Below, piece by piece: positions 6,183 through 13,751 of a stretch of 52,052 nucleotides of DNA (the stretch's first letter is position 1; each line of letters opens with the position of its first letter). This stretch comes from Aalborgiella sp043775055 (GTDB lineage: Bacteria; Pseudomonadota; Gammaproteobacteria; Burkholderiales; Burkholderiaceae_C), in contig JAYVSU010000068.1 of the NCBI GenBank assembly GCA_043775055.1, positions 1-52,052 of the forward strand, read 5' to 3'. The translations under genes and the position numbers were made by a program. Under the pieces are notes generated by a model, which was given only the letters and a program-made list of their open reading frames with translations, was not told the DNA's origin and searched no databases.

Positions 6183-7694
6183 ATGACAACTTCTGTGCCA
6201 GCCATTCAACAGCGAAGTATTTACAAAAATCTCGACTTTGTTCGGTTTTTGATGTGTCCGCCGTTTTACGTGATGCTGTTTTTACTGATCATCGAGGCGG
6301 CGTTGGCCGCTTCAACCACCTGGCTCATCATTAAAGCAGGGCGCGATGTAGCCGATGAAGAGTTTTTGATTGGCGATTTACTCTGGATCATGGGCGCACA
6401 AAGTCTGGCTTATATTGTAGGTGCCGTGAGTTGGGTGTTTGCCGAGCGCGCCGGCTTTGGTGCTTTTGGCCGTTACATGATGCGCTTTGCGCGCGACAAC
6501 AAGAAGTTTGCCAACTTGCTGAGCAATAAAACAGCCCGCGAAGCAACCGAACCTTTTCTGACCAACGAGACATTTCATATCTTCTTTGAACTCATGTACG
6601 AGTTAGAGGCTGATTTAAAGCTCTTTTTCGGTCTGATTTTTAACTCTTTAGTGCTCGGTTTTGCCATTGACGCTGGCTTGCCAATCGCTTATGCAGCCGT
6701 TTTCGTCTTTCTTTTAGGCCTGCAGTGGTGGGTGCGTAAGCCGATTGCTAAAACGTATTTGAACAACCAACGCCAAACCAACCGCCTCACCGCCCACACT
6801 TACAACGCTTGGGACAATATTTTCAGCGGCAACCGATACAACTTCAGGCTCTGGCACGCTGGATTCAAGCAGCGTTTGCGTGACGCTTTGGATGCGCAAA
6901 TCCGAGCCATCATGGCGCGTGAGGGCTTGTCGACCATCAGCGGCATCATCGCTTTGGGCGTGGTGTTTGGCTACATCGTCGTTATTGCAGCGCGGGATGT
7001 GAGCAACACCGGCTTGCTGATAGGTTTGGCCGCCACGCTGCCACGGCAGATTGAACTGTCACACGATGTGCATGGCCTGGTCACAGGCTGGAATGACTTG
7101 CTCGCGGTGTGGACGCGCATTGGCGGCGCTTGCAACACGATGCACCCAGAGCCAGATGCGGAATTTGATGAGCGCATCAAGTTTGACCGTTTGAATCTGA
7201 CGCTGCAGTTGCCTTCTGGCGGTGTGTCCATTCCTTGTGCGTCCATGACAGAAGCGCTAACGTTGGTCAAACAGCAGCGTCATGGCCGAATTTTGGTGCG
7301 CGGTAGCAATGGGGCTGGCAAGTCGACCTTGTTAGCAGCTTTGAAGACCCAACTTGGCGCACAAGCCTTTTATTGGCCTACAACAGACAGTTTGACTTTT
7401 GAGTTTGCCAAAGAATCTGCCAAAGACCTAGAAGCCGAAGCCGAGTTTTTGGATGAGGATGAAGAGCAAGGAGATGATGCAGCTCCTATGATCGCCAAAA
7501 ACGGCTACTCGTCTGGCGAGCGCCAACTCAAATCTTTGCAAGAAATTGCCGAAAACACTCAGTCCGTAGTCTATTTGCTGGACGAATGGGATGCTAATTT
7601 AGACGCCAATAACCGCTCGCAAGCAGAAGCGCTGGTCGAAAAAATCGCTGCCAGAGCACTGGTGGTTGAAATTTCGCACCGCGATCGCCGTTAA
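6183..7694 (+). CDS. ABC exporter-like membrane ATPase with an atypical nucleotide-binding domain
   Basis: 503 aa. The first 300 residues contain several hydrophobic helices (for example FYVMLFLLIIEAALAASTTW, LVLGFAIDAGLPIAYAAVFV, ISGIIALGVVFGYIVVIAA), arranged as in an ABC exporter half-transporter. The C-terminal domain has Walker A GSNGAGKST (about 374), a signature-like YSSGERQL (about 442), Walker B VVYLLDEWDANLD (about 461) and a closing ISHR switch histidine. Only about 65 residues separate Walker A from the signature; canonical domains have about 100. That space holds a strongly acidic run (EAEAEFLDEDEEQGDD) in place of a recognisable Q-loop/helical subdomain. Substrate unknown. It stands alone between the Ala-rich gene and clpS. 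The ATG is not preceded by a clear ribosome site. Confidence 0.75.
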   Translation: MTTSVPAIQQRSIYKNLDFVRFLMCPPFYVMLFLLIIEAALAASTTWLIIKAGRDVADEEFLIGDLLWIMGAQSLAYIVGAVSWVFAERAGFGAFGRYMMRFARDNKKFANLLSNKTAREATEPFLTNETFHIFFELMYELEADLKLFFGLIFNSLVLGFAIDAGLPIAYAAVFVFLLGLQWWVRKPIAKTYLNNQRQTNRLTAHTYNAWDNIFSGNRYNFRLWHAGFKQRLRDALDAQIRAIMAREGLSTISGIIALGVVFGYIVVIAARDVSNTGLLIGLAATLPRQIELSHDVHGLVTGWNDLLAVWTRIGGACNTMHPEPDAEFDERIKFDRLNLTLQLPSGGVSIPCASMTEALTLVKQQRHGRILVRGSNGAGKSTLLAALKTQLGAQAFYWPTTDSLTFEFAKESAKDLEAEAEFLDEDEEQGDDAAPMIAKNGYSSGERQLKSLQEIAENTQSVVYLLDEWDANLDANNRSQAEALVEKIAARALVVEISHRDRR

Positions 7695-7772
7695 TTTGCG
7701 ATAAATACCTGACTTTTTGCGCTTGAAATAGTGGTTTTTAACCACCACCCTGTAGGCCTGTTCATAGCTCGC

Positions 7773-7778
7773 TACAAT
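7773..7778 (+). promoter_or_regulatory. Candidate -10 box of clpS
   Basis: TACAAT, 6 bases before the clpS ATG at 7785. No convincing -35 element is seen 16-18 bases upstream. If used, transcription would begin at or next to the ATG. Confidence 0.35.
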
Positions 7779-7784
7779 GATTTC

Positions 7785-8153
7785 ATGGCAACTAAACCCC
7801 CTAAAAAAACCAATATGCCAGCAAGCCCAGGTCTTGCGACGCCTAAACGCGACGATGGCGACACCACGGTGCTGGATCGCGTACCGCAAAAGACAAAACC
7901 ACCCCTGATGTACCAGGTGGTGATGATGAACGACGACTACACACCCATGGAGTTTGTGGTCTTTGTCATTCAAGAATTTTTCAACAAAGACCGTGAAACG
8001 GCGACCCAAATCATGCTGAAAGTCCATTTAGATGGGAAGGGCGTCTGCGGCGTTTTCTCCAAAGACGTGGCTAGCAGCAAGGTTGAGCAAGTTGCGACGG
8101 CGGCCAAAGAGCACGGTCACCCTTTGCAATGTCAGGCCGAGCCACTCGATTGA
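7785..8153 (+). CDS. clpS: ATP-dependent Clp protease adapter ClpS
   Basis: Adapter that binds the N-terminal domain of ClpA and delivers N-degron substrates to ClpAP. 122 aa. The conserved core runs from YQVVMMNDDYTPMEFVVFV to the C-terminus; the MNDDYTPMEFV segment forms the N-degron pocket, and HLDGKGVCGVF and KEHGHPLQCQAEP are also typical. The first 45 residues are a polar, Pro/Lys-rich extension. The frame is open upstream to 7731, but ATG 7785 gives the usual family length. It has no ribosome site, while TACAAT sits 6 bases upstream. clpA follows 156 bp downstream. Confidence 0.95.
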   Translation: MATKPPKKTNMPASPGLATPKRDDGDTTVLDRVPQKTKPPLMYQVVMMNDDYTPMEFVVFVIQEFFNKDRETATQIMLKVHLDGKGVCGVFSKDVASSKVEQVATAAKEHGHPLQCQAEPLD

Positions 8154-8309
8154 TGAAATCGGCACGGCACTTGAATGAGGCTGTGTCTGCCCCATATCCG
8201 TATTAAGCGTTAAGTGAGAGTTATTGAGTGTTAGTTGGATAGTCAGTTAGTTAGTGCAGAGAATTTAGACAAGTTATAGAAATTTATCAACCAGGCCAAA
8301 GGAACGAGC

Positions 8310-10658
8310 ATGATTGCCCAAGAGTTAGAAGTCAGTTTGCACATGGCCTTCGTCGAGGCGCGCCAGCAACGCCATGAATTCATCACGGTGGAGCATTTGT
8401 TGCTCGCGCTGCTAGACAACCCCAGCGGGGCGGAAGTGCTGCGCGCGTGTTCCGCCAATATCGATGATTTGCGCAAATCATTGTCCACCTTCATTGCCGA
8501 CAACACACCCCAAGTCGCCGGTACGGACGATGTGGACACCCAACCCACACTGGGCTTTCAGCGGGTGATTCAGCGCGCCATCATGCACGTTCAATCTACG
8601 GGCAGCGGCAAAAAAGAAGTCATTGGTGCGAATGTCTTGGTCGCTATTTTTGGTGAAAAAGACTCACACGCTGTCTACTATCTCCACCAGCAAGGCGTAA
8701 CGCGCTTGGACGTCGTCAACTTCATTGCCCACGGCATCAAAAAGAGCGACCCGCCAGAACCCGTCAAATCGGGTGAATCTGCGGAGCAATCTGAAGAAGC
8801 GGGCGGAGAAAAGCAAGAGAAACAATCTCCCTTAGACCAGTTCTGCCAAAACCTCAACGTGTTGGCTGCTGCTGGCAAGATCGACCCGCTGATTGGGCGC
8901 GATTATGAAGTTGAGCGCACGATTCAAATCTTGTGCCGCCGCCGTAAAAACAACCCCCTCTTGGTGGGCGAGGCTGGCGTGGGTAAAACCGCGATTGCCG
9001 AGGGTTTGGCATGGCGCATCACGCAAAAAGCCGTGCCTGAAATCTTGGCTGATTCCGTCGTCTATTCGCTCGACATGGGGGCGTTGTTGGCGGGGACCAA
9101 ATACCGTGGCGACTTTGAGCAACGCTTGAAAGGCGTACTCAAACAACTCAAAGACAAGCCCAACGGCATTTTGTTCATCGACGAAATTCATACCATCATC
9201 GGTGCGGGTGCAGCCTCTGGCGGCACCATGGACGCGTCTAATTTGCTGAAACCTGCGCTCAGCTCGGGTCAGCTCAAGTGCATTGGTGCCACCACGTTCA
9301 CCGAGTATCGTGCGATTTTTGAGAAAGACGCCGCCTTGGCACGTCGCTTCCAAAAAATCGACGTCGTCGAGCCGTCTGTGCCTGAAACTGTCGATATTCT
9401 CAAAGGCTTGAAATCTCGTTTTGAAGAGCACCACGGCGTGAAATACGCAGTTGCTGCCCTGCAAGCTGCGGCTGAACTCAGCGCCAAGTACATCAACGAC
9501 CGCCAGTTGCCCGACAAAGCGATTGACGTGATTGACGAAGCGGGTGCGGCTCAACGCATCTTGCCGGCGTCAAAACGTAAAAAAGTCATCGGTAAAACCG
9601 AAGTTGAAGAAATCGTCGCCAAAATTGCGCGTATTCCGCCTGCCAATGTGTCTAACGACGACCGCAGCAAACTGCAAACCTTAGAGCGCGACTTGAAGAG
9701 CGTGGTCTTCGGTCAAGACAAAGCTTTGGACGTGCTGGCTTCCAGCGTCAAAATGGCACGCTCAGGCTTGGGTAAGGTTGATAAGCCGATTGGCTCTTTC
9801 TTGTTCAGCGGCCCCACCGGCGTCGGTAAAACCGAGGCGGCTAAACAGTTGGCTTACATCATGGGCATTGACCTGATCCGCTTTGACATGAGCGAGTACA
9901 TGGAGCGCCATGCGGTGAGTCGTTTGATCGGCGCGCCACCGGGCTACGTTGGTTTTGACCAAGGTGGTTTGTTGACTGAAGCCATCACCAAAAAGCCGCA
10001 TTGCGTGCTGTTGCTGGATGAGATTGAAAAAGCCCATCCGGACATTTTCAATGTGCTCCTGCAAGTCATGGACCACGGCACGTTGACGGACAACAACGGC
10101 CGCAAAGCCGATTTCCGCAACGTGATTTTGATCATGACCACCAACGCCGGCGCTGAGACCATGAACAAAGCGACCATCGGCTTCACCAACCCGCGCGAAG
10201 CTGGGGATGAGATGGCCGACATCAAGCGCCTGTTCACGCCTGAGTTCCGCAACCGCTTGGATGCGACCGTCAGCTTCAAAGCATTGGATGAAAACGTCAT
10301 TCTGCGCGTGGCAGACAAGTTCTTGCTGCAATTGGAAACCCAATTGGCCGAGAAGAAAGTCGAAGTCACTTTCACCGATGGCTTGCGCAAATACTTGGCG
10401 AAAAAAGGCTTCGACCCGCTCATGGGTGCGCGCCCGATGCAACGCCTGATCCAAGACATGATTCGCCGTGCCTTGGCCGACGAGTTGCTCTTTGGCCGTT
10501 TGGTAGACGGTGGCCGCTTGACGGTGGACATCGCCCTTAAAACAGACGATAAGGGTGTAGAAACTGGCGAAGTGGTGCTCGACATCACACCGCTGCCGAA
10601 AGTGGTGAAGAAGGACGGCAAGACCAAATCCGAAGCGGAAGAAGTTTCAGAAGGTTAA
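8310..10658 (+). CDS. clpA: ATP-dependent Clp protease ATP-binding subunit ClpA
   Basis: AAA+ unfoldase that feeds substrates into ClpP. 782 aa, close to the usual 750-770. A Clp N-domain (residues 1-140) binds ClpS. An acidic linker (about 145-175) precedes the first AAA module with Walker A GEAGVGKTA (about 220) and Walker B ILFIDEIHTI. The second module has GPTGVGKTE (about 502) and LLLDEIEKAHPD. The IGF/L-type ClpP-docking loop is probably the ATIGFTNPRE segment (about 620). AAAGGAACGAGC before ATG gives a good ribosome site. The clpS-clpA pair is standard. A strong terminator follows at 10675. Confidence 0.97.
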   Translation: MIAQELEVSLHMAFVEARQQRHEFITVEHLLLALLDNPSGAEVLRACSANIDDLRKSLSTFIADNTPQVAGTDDVDTQPTLGFQRVIQRAIMHVQSTGSGKKEVIGANVLVAIFGEKDSHAVYYLHQQGVTRLDVVNFIAHGIKKSDPPEPVKSGESAEQSEEAGGEKQEKQSPLDQFCQNLNVLAAAGKIDPLIGRDYEVERTIQILCRRRKNNPLLVGEAGVGKTAIAEGLAWRITQKAVPEILADSVVYSLDMGALLAGTKYRGDFEQRLKGVLKQLKDKPNGILFIDEIHTIIGAGAASGGTMDASNLLKPALSSGQLKCIGATTFTEYRAIFEKDAALARRFQKIDVVEPSVPETVDILKGLKSRFEEHHGVKYAVAALQAAAELSAKYINDRQLPDKAIDVIDEAGAAQRILPASKRKKVIGKTEVEEIVAKIARIPPANVSNDDRSKLQTLERDLKSVVFGQDKALDVLASSVKMARSGLGKVDKPIGSFLFSGPTGVGKTEAAKQLAYIMGIDLIRFDMSEYMERHAVSRLIGAPPGYVGFDQGGLLTEAITKKPHCVLLLDEIEKAHPDIFNVLLQVMDHGTLTDNNGRKADFRNVILIMTTNAGAETMNKATIGFTNPREAGDEMADIKRLFTPEFRNRLDATVSFKALDENVILRVADKFLLQLETQLAEKKVEVTFTDGLRKYLAKKGFDPLMGARPMQRLIQDMIRRALADELLFGRLVDGGRLTVDIALKTDDKGVETGEVVLDITPLPKVVKKDGKTKSEAEEVSEG

Positions 10659-10674
10659 GCTCTAGCACCCACCC

Positions 10675-10745
10675 ATCCGTTCGTCCTGAGCTTGTCGAAG
10701 GAGTCTTATAGGCTTCGACAGGCTCAGCCCGAACGGATTTTTTTT
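10675..10745 (+). terminator. Long hairpin terminator after clpA, built on a CTGAGC-TGTCGAAG repeat
   Basis: ATCCGTTCG pairs with CGAACGGAT, and CTGAGCTTGTCGAAG pairs with CTTCGACAGGCTCAG, with an 11-base loop, followed by eight Ts. The CTGAGC(C/T)TGTCGAAG inverted pair is a widely dispersed intergenic sequence in many proteobacterial genomes (from memory), so this may be a REP-like element serving as terminator. Confidence 0.85.
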
Positions 10746-10770
10746 GCCAATTTTTAAGTTATCGTTCGTC

Positions 10771-12360
10771 ATGGCTTCAACTTCAATATCTCACACCTTC
10801 CTCTGGCACGACTACGAAACCTTCGGCATCAACCCCCGCGTTGACCGCCCCTCGCAGTTCGCCGCCATCCGCACCGATGCAGATTTGAACGTCATTGGCG
10901 AGCCCATCATGCTGTATTGCCAGCCAGCGGCAGACTACATTCCAGACCCTGCATCCGTCTTGATCACCGGCATCACCCCGCAAACCTGCCTAGAGCGCGG
11001 TATCCCTGAGCATGAGTTTGCGGCGCAGATTGAAGCGGCACTAGCCGAGCCCGGCACCATTGGCGTGGGCTACAACACCATCCGTTTTGACGATGAGTTC
11101 ACCCGCTTCATGCTCTGGCGCAACCTGCGCGACCCCTACGCCCGCGAGTGGCAAAACAACTGCGGTCGCTGGGACTTGATGGACGTGGTCCGCACCGCTT
11201 ACGCCTTGCGCCCTGAAGGCATCAACTGGCCGCTGAAGGACATTTCACCCGAAGAATTAGCCTCTATTGCTGCCAGGAATGCTAAAAATACTACAAATAA
11301 TATAGCTGCTCAGGCAATAAATACGCCGGCTACAGCCGAAAATACCCTTAAAAATGGCATTTTGCCCCTTCAAAAACCCAGTTTCAAGCTAGAAGACCTC
11401 ACCAAAGCTAATGGACTCGCCCACGAAGCTGCGCATGATGCGCTGTCTGACGTTCAGGCGACGATTGATTTGGCGCGTTTGATTAAAAAAACCAACCCCA
11501 AACTGTTTGACTTTTGCCTCAGTCTGCACAAAAAGGACCGTGTCGCCGCCGAGCTGGGTTTGCCGACGACCTTGCAAAACGCGCGCCCATTCCTGCACAT
11601 TTCGGGCATGTTCCCGTCCGAGAAAGGCTGCATCGCCATCATGTTCCCGTTGGCCATGCACCCCACCAATAAAAACGAAATGATCGCCTGGGACCTGGCG
11701 CATGACCCCAGTGAACTCGCCCTCTTGAAACCTGACGAAGTCCGCCTGCGGATGCTCACCAAAGCCAGCGAGCTACCTGCCGGCATGACCCGCCTGCCCA
11801 TCAAAACCATCCACCTCAACAAATCGCCCATGGTCATCAGCAGCCTCAAGACCCTGAACGCTGACATGGCGCAAAAGTGGGGCATAGACATCGCTGCGCA
11901 GGTGCAAAACGCCGAAAAAGCCACAGCACTGCCCGACATGAGCGCCCTGTGGCCGGTGATTTTCAAGCGACCAGAAGCTGAAAACGCAGCGGCACCAGAC
12001 GTGGACGCCGACCTCTATGGCGGTTTCATAGGCAACAACGACAGACGCCGCCTGAACCAACTCATCACCTTGTCGCCCGACAAACTAGCCGAAGCCCGCA
12101 CCGGCTTTGAAGACGAACGCCTAGAAGAACTCGTCTTCCGCTACAAAGCCCGTAACTTCCCTGACATCTTGACCGACGAGCAGCAAGAACAATGGCAAGA
12201 ACACTGCGCCGCCAGAATGCTGGAAGGAGATGGTATGAAGGGCGGTGCACGCTCGTTTGAGCGCTTCTACGCCGAGGTCAACGCCCTAGCGCTCACAGCC
12301 GATGAGCGCGGCAAGGCGGTTTTGACGGAATTGGTGGAGTATGTGGAGAGTTTAGGCTAG
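10771..12360 (+). CDS. sbcB: Exodeoxyribonuclease I
   Basis: 3'-5' single-strand DNA exonuclease used in recombination and mismatch repair. 529 aa. The DEDD-type nuclease motifs are visible: HDYETFGINP (about residues 11-20), the second acidic motif in GYNTIRFDDEFTR (about 102), and AHDALSDVQATIDLARL with the catalytic His and Asp (about 215-230). The SH3-like and helical domains follow, ending in the usual RYKARNFPDIL segment. The frame opens at 10744, but MASTSISHTFLWHDYETFG starting at 10771 fits the family. Residues about 158-205 form an extra segment relative to E. coli ExoI; most of it is encoded by a copy of the dispersed repeat. Confidence 0.96.
   Translation: MASTSISHTFLWHDYETFGINPRVDRPSQFAAIRTDADLNVIGEPIMLYCQPAADYIPDPASVLITGITPQTCLERGIPEHEFAAQIEAALAEPGTIGVGYNTIRFDDEFTRFMLWRNLRDPYAREWQNNCGRWDLMDVVRTAYALRPEGINWPLKDISPEELASIAARNAKNTTNNIAAQAINTPATAENTLKNGILPLQKPSFKLEDLTKANGLAHEAAHDALSDVQATIDLARLIKKTNPKLFDFCLSLHKKDRVAAELGLPTTLQNARPFLHISGMFPSEKGCIAIMFPLAMHPTNKNEMIAWDLAHDPSELALLKPDEVRLRMLTKASELPAGMTRLPIKTIHLNKSPMVISSLKTLNADMAQKWGIDIAAQVQNAEKATALPDMSALWPVIFKRPEAENAAAPDVDADLYGGFIGNNDRRRLNQLITLSPDKLAEARTGFEDERLEELVFRYKARNFPDILTDEQQEQWQEHCAARMLEGDGMKGGARSFERFYAEVNALALTADERGKAVLTELVEYVESLG
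11281..11358 (-). repeat. Dispersed repeat copy c, inserted in sbcB
   Basis: On the minus strand: CCATTTTTAAGG, TTTTCGGCTGTAGCCGGCG, TATTTATTGCC, then GCTATATTATTTGTAG. Fully open in the sbcB frame, encoding AKNTTNNIAAQAINTPATAE, about residues 171-196. The frame differs from those used in lpxK and xseA. Confidence 0.8.
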
Positions 12361-12455
12361 TTACTACTGGACACATTAGGCTGTGTAAGAACTTTCCCCC
12401 TTCATCGACCATTAAATATTGGGTAATCGTGCTCAATGTTTATTCGGAGATGAAG

Positions 12456-12662
12456 ATGAACTCAAACTTAGTAAAAACCTTGGCCCTGATAGCCATTTCA
12501 GCCGGCGTACTCGTTGGCTGCGGCAACATGTCTGGTGGCGACATGAAAAAAGACGAAATGATGAAAAAAGACGAAATGATGAAGAAAGAAGAGATGATGA
12601 AAAAGGACGAGATGATGAAGAAGGATGAAATGATGAAAAAACAGGATGAAATGAAGAAGTAA
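12456..12662 (+). CDS. Small lipoprotein with MMKKDE repeats
   Basis: 68 aa. The signal sequence NLVKTLALIAISAGVLVGCG has a lipobox (LVGC) with Cys at residue 22. The mature part is almost entirely repeats of MMKKDE/MMKKEE (six or seven units), giving a highly charged, probably helical chain. GGAG lies 6 bases before ATG 12456, which fixes this start over the GTG at 12429. No function can be read from the sequence. The repeat DNA is a run of near-identical 15-18 bp units, so unit number may vary between strains. Followed by a copy of the dispersed repeat that may act as a hairpin. Confidence 0.75.
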   Translation: MNSNLVKTLALIAISAGVLVGCGNMSGGDMKKDEMMKKDEMMKKEEMMKKDEMMKKDEMMKKQDEMKK

Positions 12663-12691
12663 TCTTTAAATCAAAAAATAAGTAACAAATA

Positions 12692-12745
12692 TGCCTTTAG
12701 TCGGCGTATTTGTTTAATAGTTTGCTATAAATTAAATAGCAAAAA
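12692..12745 (+). repeat. Dispersed repeat copy d
   Basis: TAGTCGGCGTATTTG followed by TTTAATAGTTTGCTATAAA and TTAAATAGCAAAAAC. TTTGCTAT and ATAGCAAA form a small hairpin. It lies between the converging lipoprotein and RDD genes and may act as a bidirectional terminator. Confidence 0.75.
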
Positions 12746-12753
12746 CTTTAAAT

Positions 12754-13248
12754 CTACTCAAACCGAACTGCCTCCGTCCCGCGCTTTTTCGAGCGGACGA
12801 CGACCGTGCCGGCCAGTTTGTCGTGCCAGCCTTGTTTTTTGCTGTCTATGCCCACCCAGATCAGGCCTAGGCAGAAGGGGATGATGGAGACGTAGTAGCC
12901 TAGGTAGCGGCCTATGGATTGGCCCAGGGTCAAGGGGTTGCCGGTTTTGGCGTCTACGATTTTGAGATTAAGCAGCATTTTGCCGGGGGTGGCTTGCTTG
13001 GTCATCCAAAAGGCGATGGATAACACGGCGGGGACGAGGTAGGAGATGACGAAGTCTGAGGGGCCTTTGACGAGGACGTATGAGTTGAAGTCACTGTTGG
13101 CGCTGAAATACGTCCAGCCGTAAAACTTAATGAGCAGGGGCGTGATGATGAGCAGCAGCAGGATGGAGTCGATCAAAGCCGCGCCTACGCGTATCCAAAA
13201 GCCGGCGTATTCCAAGTCTGATGAGTTTTGGGATGGTTGTTCTTGCAT
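12754..13248 (-). CDS. RDD family membrane protein
   Basis: 164 aa. The RDD domain pattern is visible: YAGFWIRVGAALIDSILLLL (first helix with Arg and Asp), a second helix around VISYLVPAVLSIAFWMTKQ, then TPGKMLLNLKIVDAKTG and LGQSIGRYLGYYVSIIPFCL, ending with KKQGWHDKLAGTVVV. RDD proteins are small inner-membrane proteins of mostly unknown role; some act in Na+/H+ exchange. Convergent with the MMKKDE lipoprotein and divergent from feoA. No clear ribosome site before the ATG. Confidence 0.85.
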   Translation of the reverse strand: MQEQPSQNSSDLEYAGFWIRVGAALIDSILLLLIITPLLIKFYGWTYFSANSDFNSYVLVKGPSDFVISYLVPAVLSIAFWMTKQATPGKMLLNLKIVDAKTGNPLTLGQSIGRYLGYYVSIIPFCLGLIWVGIDSKKQGWHDKLAGTVVVRSKKRGTEAVRFE

Positions 13249-13416
13249 GTTGCGTTTTTCTTTCTTTTTTGCTTGACTGCGGTCTAAAGCGTATTAAGCC
13301 ATCAAATAGTTTGGCTTTGTCGATACTTGGGGCCAAAGGTGTTCTTTGCCAAGCAATTCACTTAGCACTTAACTCATTAATTCACCGTCAATGCAGAGGC
13401 CATTTGATACAAGTCA

Positions 13417-13435
13417 AATAAGAACGATTCTTATT
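13417..13435. promoter_or_regulatory. Fur box upstream of feoAB
   Basis: AATAAGAACGATTCTTATT is a 19-bp inverted repeat (8-bp arms, 3-base centre) matching the usual Fur operator form. It lies 32 bp before the feoA ATG and 13 bp after a TTGATA that could be the -35 box. Iron-bound Fur would repress feoAB; this is well established for Feo systems generally. Confidence 0.8.
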
Positions 13436-13466
13436 CATGGTAAGATAATCTCAGCTTTTAACTGAG

Positions 13467-13751
13467 ATGAAACCCATCAAACTTATTCAAATGACACTCG
13501 ATCAAGCCCAATTACGCCAAACACGCCGTGTCGCGCGGGTAGATGCGCCCGCCGCGTATGCTGAAATGTCGCGCCAGCTCGAGGAAATTGGTTTCACCCC
13601 CAACGAGCAGGTGACGGTGTTGACGCGCGGCTTCCCCGGTGGCGACCCGCTGGTGGTGCGAGTGGGGTTGTCGACCTTTGCCTTGCGCAAGGCTGAAGCG
13701 CAGATGATCAAGCTGCATCCTATCGTCCCAGCTCAAAGCAGCGCTGCATGA
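13467..13751 (+). CDS. feoA: Ferrous iron transport protein A
   Basis: 94 aa SH3-like cytoplasmic protein that supports FeoB. The core from TLDQAQLRQTRRVARVDA to VVRVGLSTFALRKAEAQMI matches FeoA, including LEEIGFTPNEQVTVL. The ATG at 13467 has no ribosome site; ATG 13491 (residue 9) is an alternative start. The stop overlaps the feoB start as ATGA, indicating translational coupling. Controlled by the Fur box at 13417. Confidence 0.93.
   Translation: MKPIKLIQMTLDQAQLRQTRRVARVDAPAAYAEMSRQLEEIGFTPNEQVTVLTRGFPGGDPLVVRVGLSTFALRKAEAQMIKLHPIVPAQSSAA

Noticed and set aside
12419..12628. Arg/Asp-rich 69-residue frame over the MMKKDE gene.
   Set aside because: It is the +1 frame of a repetitive sequence; the lipoprotein frame has a signal peptide, lipobox and ribosome site.
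13196..13215. GCCGGCGTATTCC inside the RDD gene resembles the dispersed repeat core.
   Set aside because: It encodes the conserved YAGFWIRVGA segment of the RDD domain, and no other part of the repeat is present.
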